Source: Desulfovibrio sp. TomC
GTDB lineage: Bacteria > Desulfobacterota > Desulfovibrionia > Desulfovibrionales > Desulfovibrionaceae
Direction: 5' to 3'
Assembly: GCF_000801335.2 (NCBI RefSeq)
Contig: NZ_JSEH01000019.1
Span: 1 to 64,000 of the forward strand
Length of the DNA: 64,000 nt
Shown here: positions 62,039-64,000 of the stretch, in pieces
Layout: the number at the start of each line of letters is the position of its first letter
Numbering within the stretch: position 1 is the first letter of the stretch
The notes under the pieces: model-generated
What the model saw: the letters and a program-made list of their open reading frames with translations, nothing else
Told to the model about the DNA's origin: nothing
Database searches by the model: none
Program-made: the position numbers and the translations under genes

Positions 62039-62155
62039 GCTTCGGCTGCCCCGGTCCCCAGCCGACCGGATTGCCGACCACCACCAAAACCCCTTAAAAA
62101 ACTTCTCCCGTCGAGGGGTCCGGGGGGATCATCCCCCCGGCCGCCGGAGGCATCT
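62039..62155. repeat. Dispersed repeat, modules D and A
   Basis: Module D (CCCAGCCGACCGGATTGCCG continuing ACCACCACC) is followed by GAGGGGTCC, the palindrome GGGGGGATCATCCCCCC and the arm CGGCCGCCGGAGGCATCTTC. It lies inside the sugar-biosynthesis gene set, between the aminotransferase and the reductase. Confidence 0.9.
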
Positions 62156-62173
62156 TCGTCTTTCCCCCCTTCT

Positions 62174-63121
62174 CTACCCTTCTGCCGCAGCCTGTCGCAG
62201 ACGCGCCAGGGTGCGGGCGTCGGCGAGCAGGGCGTCGGCGAAGGGCTGACCGTGGCCGGTGCGGATGGCGGCGAAGATGCGTTGGAAAAAGCGGGTGAAG
62301 GCGTCGGCCGGCGGGCTGGTCTGGGTTGACGGGCCGGCGGGGGTGTTGAGCTCCAGGGCCAGGGCCATGTTGGGCGGCGGGGTAAAGGCCCGGTCCATGG
62401 CGGCGGCCAGGGAGGGGCCGAGGATGTCCAGGCGGTTGGCGTAGCCGGTATCAAACCCGAAGGTGCCGGTGAAGCTTCGCCCTCCCGGGTAGGTCATCTG
62501 GCAGACGAAGGCGGTATCCACCTCCGGACCGCGCGACAAGATGCGGCAGGCGACGTGGTCCGGCTCGGCCGCAAAAAAGACCCGGCCGGGACTGGCGGCG
62601 TAGGCCCCGAGGTCAAAAAGCGCCCCGCCGCCGCAGTCGGCGCGGTGGCGGAAATTGCCGGCCGGCAGCGGCGGAAAGGAGAAGACGGCGGACAGGCGCG
62701 CGGGGGCGCTGCCGGCGGCGGCAAAAGCGGCCAGGGCGGCGGCCGGGCGCGGATGGTCGGCCCAGACCGTGGCTTCGGCCAGGACCAGATTTTTTTGGGC
62801 GGCGAGATTGGCGGCCTGCCGGGCGTCGGCCAGCTCGAGGAAGGCCGGCTTGTCCACAATGACGTGGCGGCCCGATTCCAGGGCGGCCAGGGCCAGGGCG
62901 GCGTGGCGGCTGTTTTCGGTGGAGACGTAGACGACCTCGGCTAGGCTGTGGGCCAGGGCGGTGGCCGGGTCGTCCTGCCAGGCCACGGGCAGCCCGGCCG
63001 GGATGTCGGGACGCCGGCCGCTTTGCGAAGCCACGGTCAGGGCCGTGACGCCCAGGTCCGGCAGGTTTGGCAGCACCCGGCGGGCAAAGATGTCCGATGC
63101 GCCAAGGACAAGCAGCTTCAC
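62174..63121 (-). CDS. Gfo/Idh/MocA-family NAD(P)-dependent sugar reductase
   Basis: A 315-residue oxidoreductase. The dinucleotide-binding region is KLLVLGASDIFARRVLP, VVYVSTENSRHAALALAAL follows, and GRHVIVDKPAF carries the catalytic lysine (DKP for the usual EKP). The start is GTG at 63121, with GGAG ahead. The GTGA overlap with the dehydratase stop implies coupling. In actinomycete deoxysugar pathways a Gfo/Idh/MocA enzyme (KijD10 type) acts as 3-ketoreductase straight after NDP-hexose 2,3-dehydratase, and this gene order fits that step. The family is certain, the step inferred. Confidence 0.85.
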   Translation of the reverse strand: MKLLVLGASDIFARRVLPNLPDLGVTALTVASQSGRRPDIPAGLPVAWQDDPATALAHSLAEVVYVSTENSRHAALALAALESGRHVIVDKPAFLELADARQAANLAAQKNLVLAEATVWADHPRPAAALAAFAAAGSAPARLSAVFSFPPLPAGNFRHRADCGGGALFDLGAYAASPGRVFFAAEPDHVACRILSRGPEVDTAFVCQMTYPGGRSFTGTFGFDTGYANRLDILGPSLAAAMDRAFTPPPNMALALELNTPAGPSTQTSPPADAFTRFFQRIFAAIRTGHGQPFADALLADARTLARLRQAAAEG

Positions 63122-64000
63122 GGCAGGGTCTCCAGCAGACCCAGGCAGGCCATGAGGTTTCGGGCCTCAATGCTGACGTGGCCATGCCGGGCCATGCGCC
63201 ACAGTTGCCCAAGCGTCATCCAGATAAAGTGGCCGGGGAGGTCGAGGTGTTTCCCGGGCGGCAGTTCCACCACCATGTAGCGGTTCTGGAAATGGTGAAA
63301 GCGCCCGCCCTCTTCGGACTGCACAGCGTCGTAGCGCACAACGAGGTCCCCGGGATCGAGAAACTGCTTGAGAAAACGCGGGGCGCCCGCCCGTCGGGAC
63401 CGGGCGGCCACTTCGGAGCAGGCCACGGTGGGACCGATTTCCATGCCGTCGCGGTTGCCGGGCTCCAGGCTCCCCCGGACCAGGAAATGGAGCACGCCGC
63501 CGTGGCGCTGGCACAAAAATCCGACCAGCCCTTCGCCCTTGTGGTGCAACAGCGGCTGGGACCAACGGGTGGATTCCCGGGTCTTGGCGGCCACGTCCAC
63601 GCCGATGACGGAGAAATACAGTCCCGACTCGTGGCGGATGTCCGTATCCGTGACCATCCAGCCGCGCAGGGCGTCCAGGGGCAGGGGCGAGACGTGCATG
63701 GCGTGACGGGCCTTGCCGTCGGTCAGCCAGGCCATGAGGCGGTCCATGGTGTGTCGTTCCTTGTCCGAACGGCAAAACGACAGATAGATGTCCAGGCCGA
63801 AACCGGTGACGCCGTCGACCAGGCCGTAATTCGGCGGTTCGTCGGGATCGGCCAGGGGAATGAGCGAGACCACGGTGCGGGCGTCCATGTTGACGATGTT
63901 GTCGTGGGCCAGAAGGGCCTTGATCTGCCCGAGCGTCAGCCAGCAGAAATCCTCGTGCATGGGCACGGGACCATCCACGGCCACCACCATGTTGCGGTTT
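63118..64000 (-). CDS. NDP-hexose 2,3-dehydratase (5' end beyond the window)
   Basis: Only the C-terminal 294 residues are visible, and the frame is open to base 64000. Two matching blocks show the family's internal duplication. NRNMVVAV then WLTLGQIKALLAHDNIVNMD and ART recurs as NRYMVVEL then WMTLGQLWRMARHGHVSIEA and RN. This tandem pattern is typical of NDP-hexose 2,3-dehydratases (about 460 residues), which remove the C2 hydroxyl from NDP-4-keto-6-deoxyhexose to begin 2-deoxysugar synthesis. The stop overlaps the Gfo/Idh/MocA start by four bases. Confidence 0.8.
   Translation of the reverse strand, partial: NRNMVVAVDGPVPMHEDFCWLTLGQIKALLAHDNIVNMDARTVVSLIPLADPDEPPNYGLVDGVTGFGLDIYLSFCRSDKERHTMDRLMAWLTDGKARHAMHVSPLPLDALRGWMVTDTDIRHESGLYFSVIGVDVAAKTRESTRWSQPLLHHKGEGLVGFLCQRHGGVLHFLVRGSLEPGNRDGMEIGPTVACSEVAARSRRAGAPRFLKQFLDPGDLVVRYDAVQSEEGGRFHHFQNRYMVVELPPGKHLDLPGHFIWMTLGQLWRMARHGHVSIEARNLMACLGLLETLP

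Overview
The window is a high-GC (roughly two-thirds G+C) chromosomal segment from an anaerobic, Gram-negative deltaproteobacterium of the sulfate-reducing Desulfovibrio / Solidesulfovibrio type. That assignment is inference. It rests on a four-subunit ferredoxin-dependent 2-oxoacid oxidoreductase, a three-gene NAD(P)-linked [FeFe] hydrogenase operon, stand-alone cytosolic Mo/W enzymes, many large PAS/Cache sensor kinases, and lipoboxes and signal peptides of Gram-negative type. No rRNA, tRNA, CRISPR array, transposase or phage gene was seen.

Layout. 43-2651 (minus): 2-oxoacid:ferredoxin oxidoreductase operon, best matched to the VorB type. 2747-4913: queA and a DHH phosphoesterase. 5081-6292: a degenerate HAD protein. 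6315-6671: a gene-free, MITE-like composite repeat. 6706-13731: TPR lipoprotein, an MASE3/GAF/PAS histidine kinase followed by a receiver-GGDEF diguanylate cyclase, thpR and a small protein with a possible sigma-28 promoter. 14016-17532: uspA-type gene, hisC, cmk and corA. 18174-23556: a secreted FN3 protein convergent with an AlgJ/AlgI-like O-acetylation pair. 23740-28285: methyltransferase, murI and a hybrid kinase. 28950-33414: the hydrogenase operon with a strong terminator. 33625-35010: an AT-rich membrane protein that looks acquired. 35082-36952: a nucleotidyltransferase and a CDP-glycerol glycerophosphotransferase. 37089-37371: a Fur-box-like site and an orphan small ORF. 37526-45703: sensor kinase, RlmD-type methyltransferase, SGNH hydrolase, DUF362 ferredoxin-type protein and a chemoreceptor. 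45905-50283: small exported proteins, a peroxiredoxin with a His/Glu-rich tail and a Mo/W oxidoreductase. 50501-52602: LysR regulator divergent from lrgA/lrgB-type genes with a palindromic operator. 52788-56334: SGNH hydrolase, Nim-type flavoprotein, glutamine amidotransferase and metY. 56701-60845: radical SAM/SPASM protein, a second Mo/W oxidoreductase and a DUF1772 protein. 60861-64000: deoxysugar genes (sugar aminotransferase, Gfo/Idh/MocA reductase, NDP-hexose 2,3-dehydratase cut by the window edge).

Themes. Ferredoxin/NAD(P)H/H2 redox traffic (VOR, hydrogenase) sits beside cell-surface glycan work (acetylation, glycerophosphate transfer, deoxyaminosugar) and signal transduction. The most striking unexplained structure is a modular family of intergenic palindromic repeats present at about ten sites. 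Its modules recur in different orders and orientations. At 43477-43519 a copy encodes the last residues of a protein, at 60264-60269 a copy appears to supply a ribosome-binding site, and at 6315-6671 two inverted copies bracket a hairpin-filled element.
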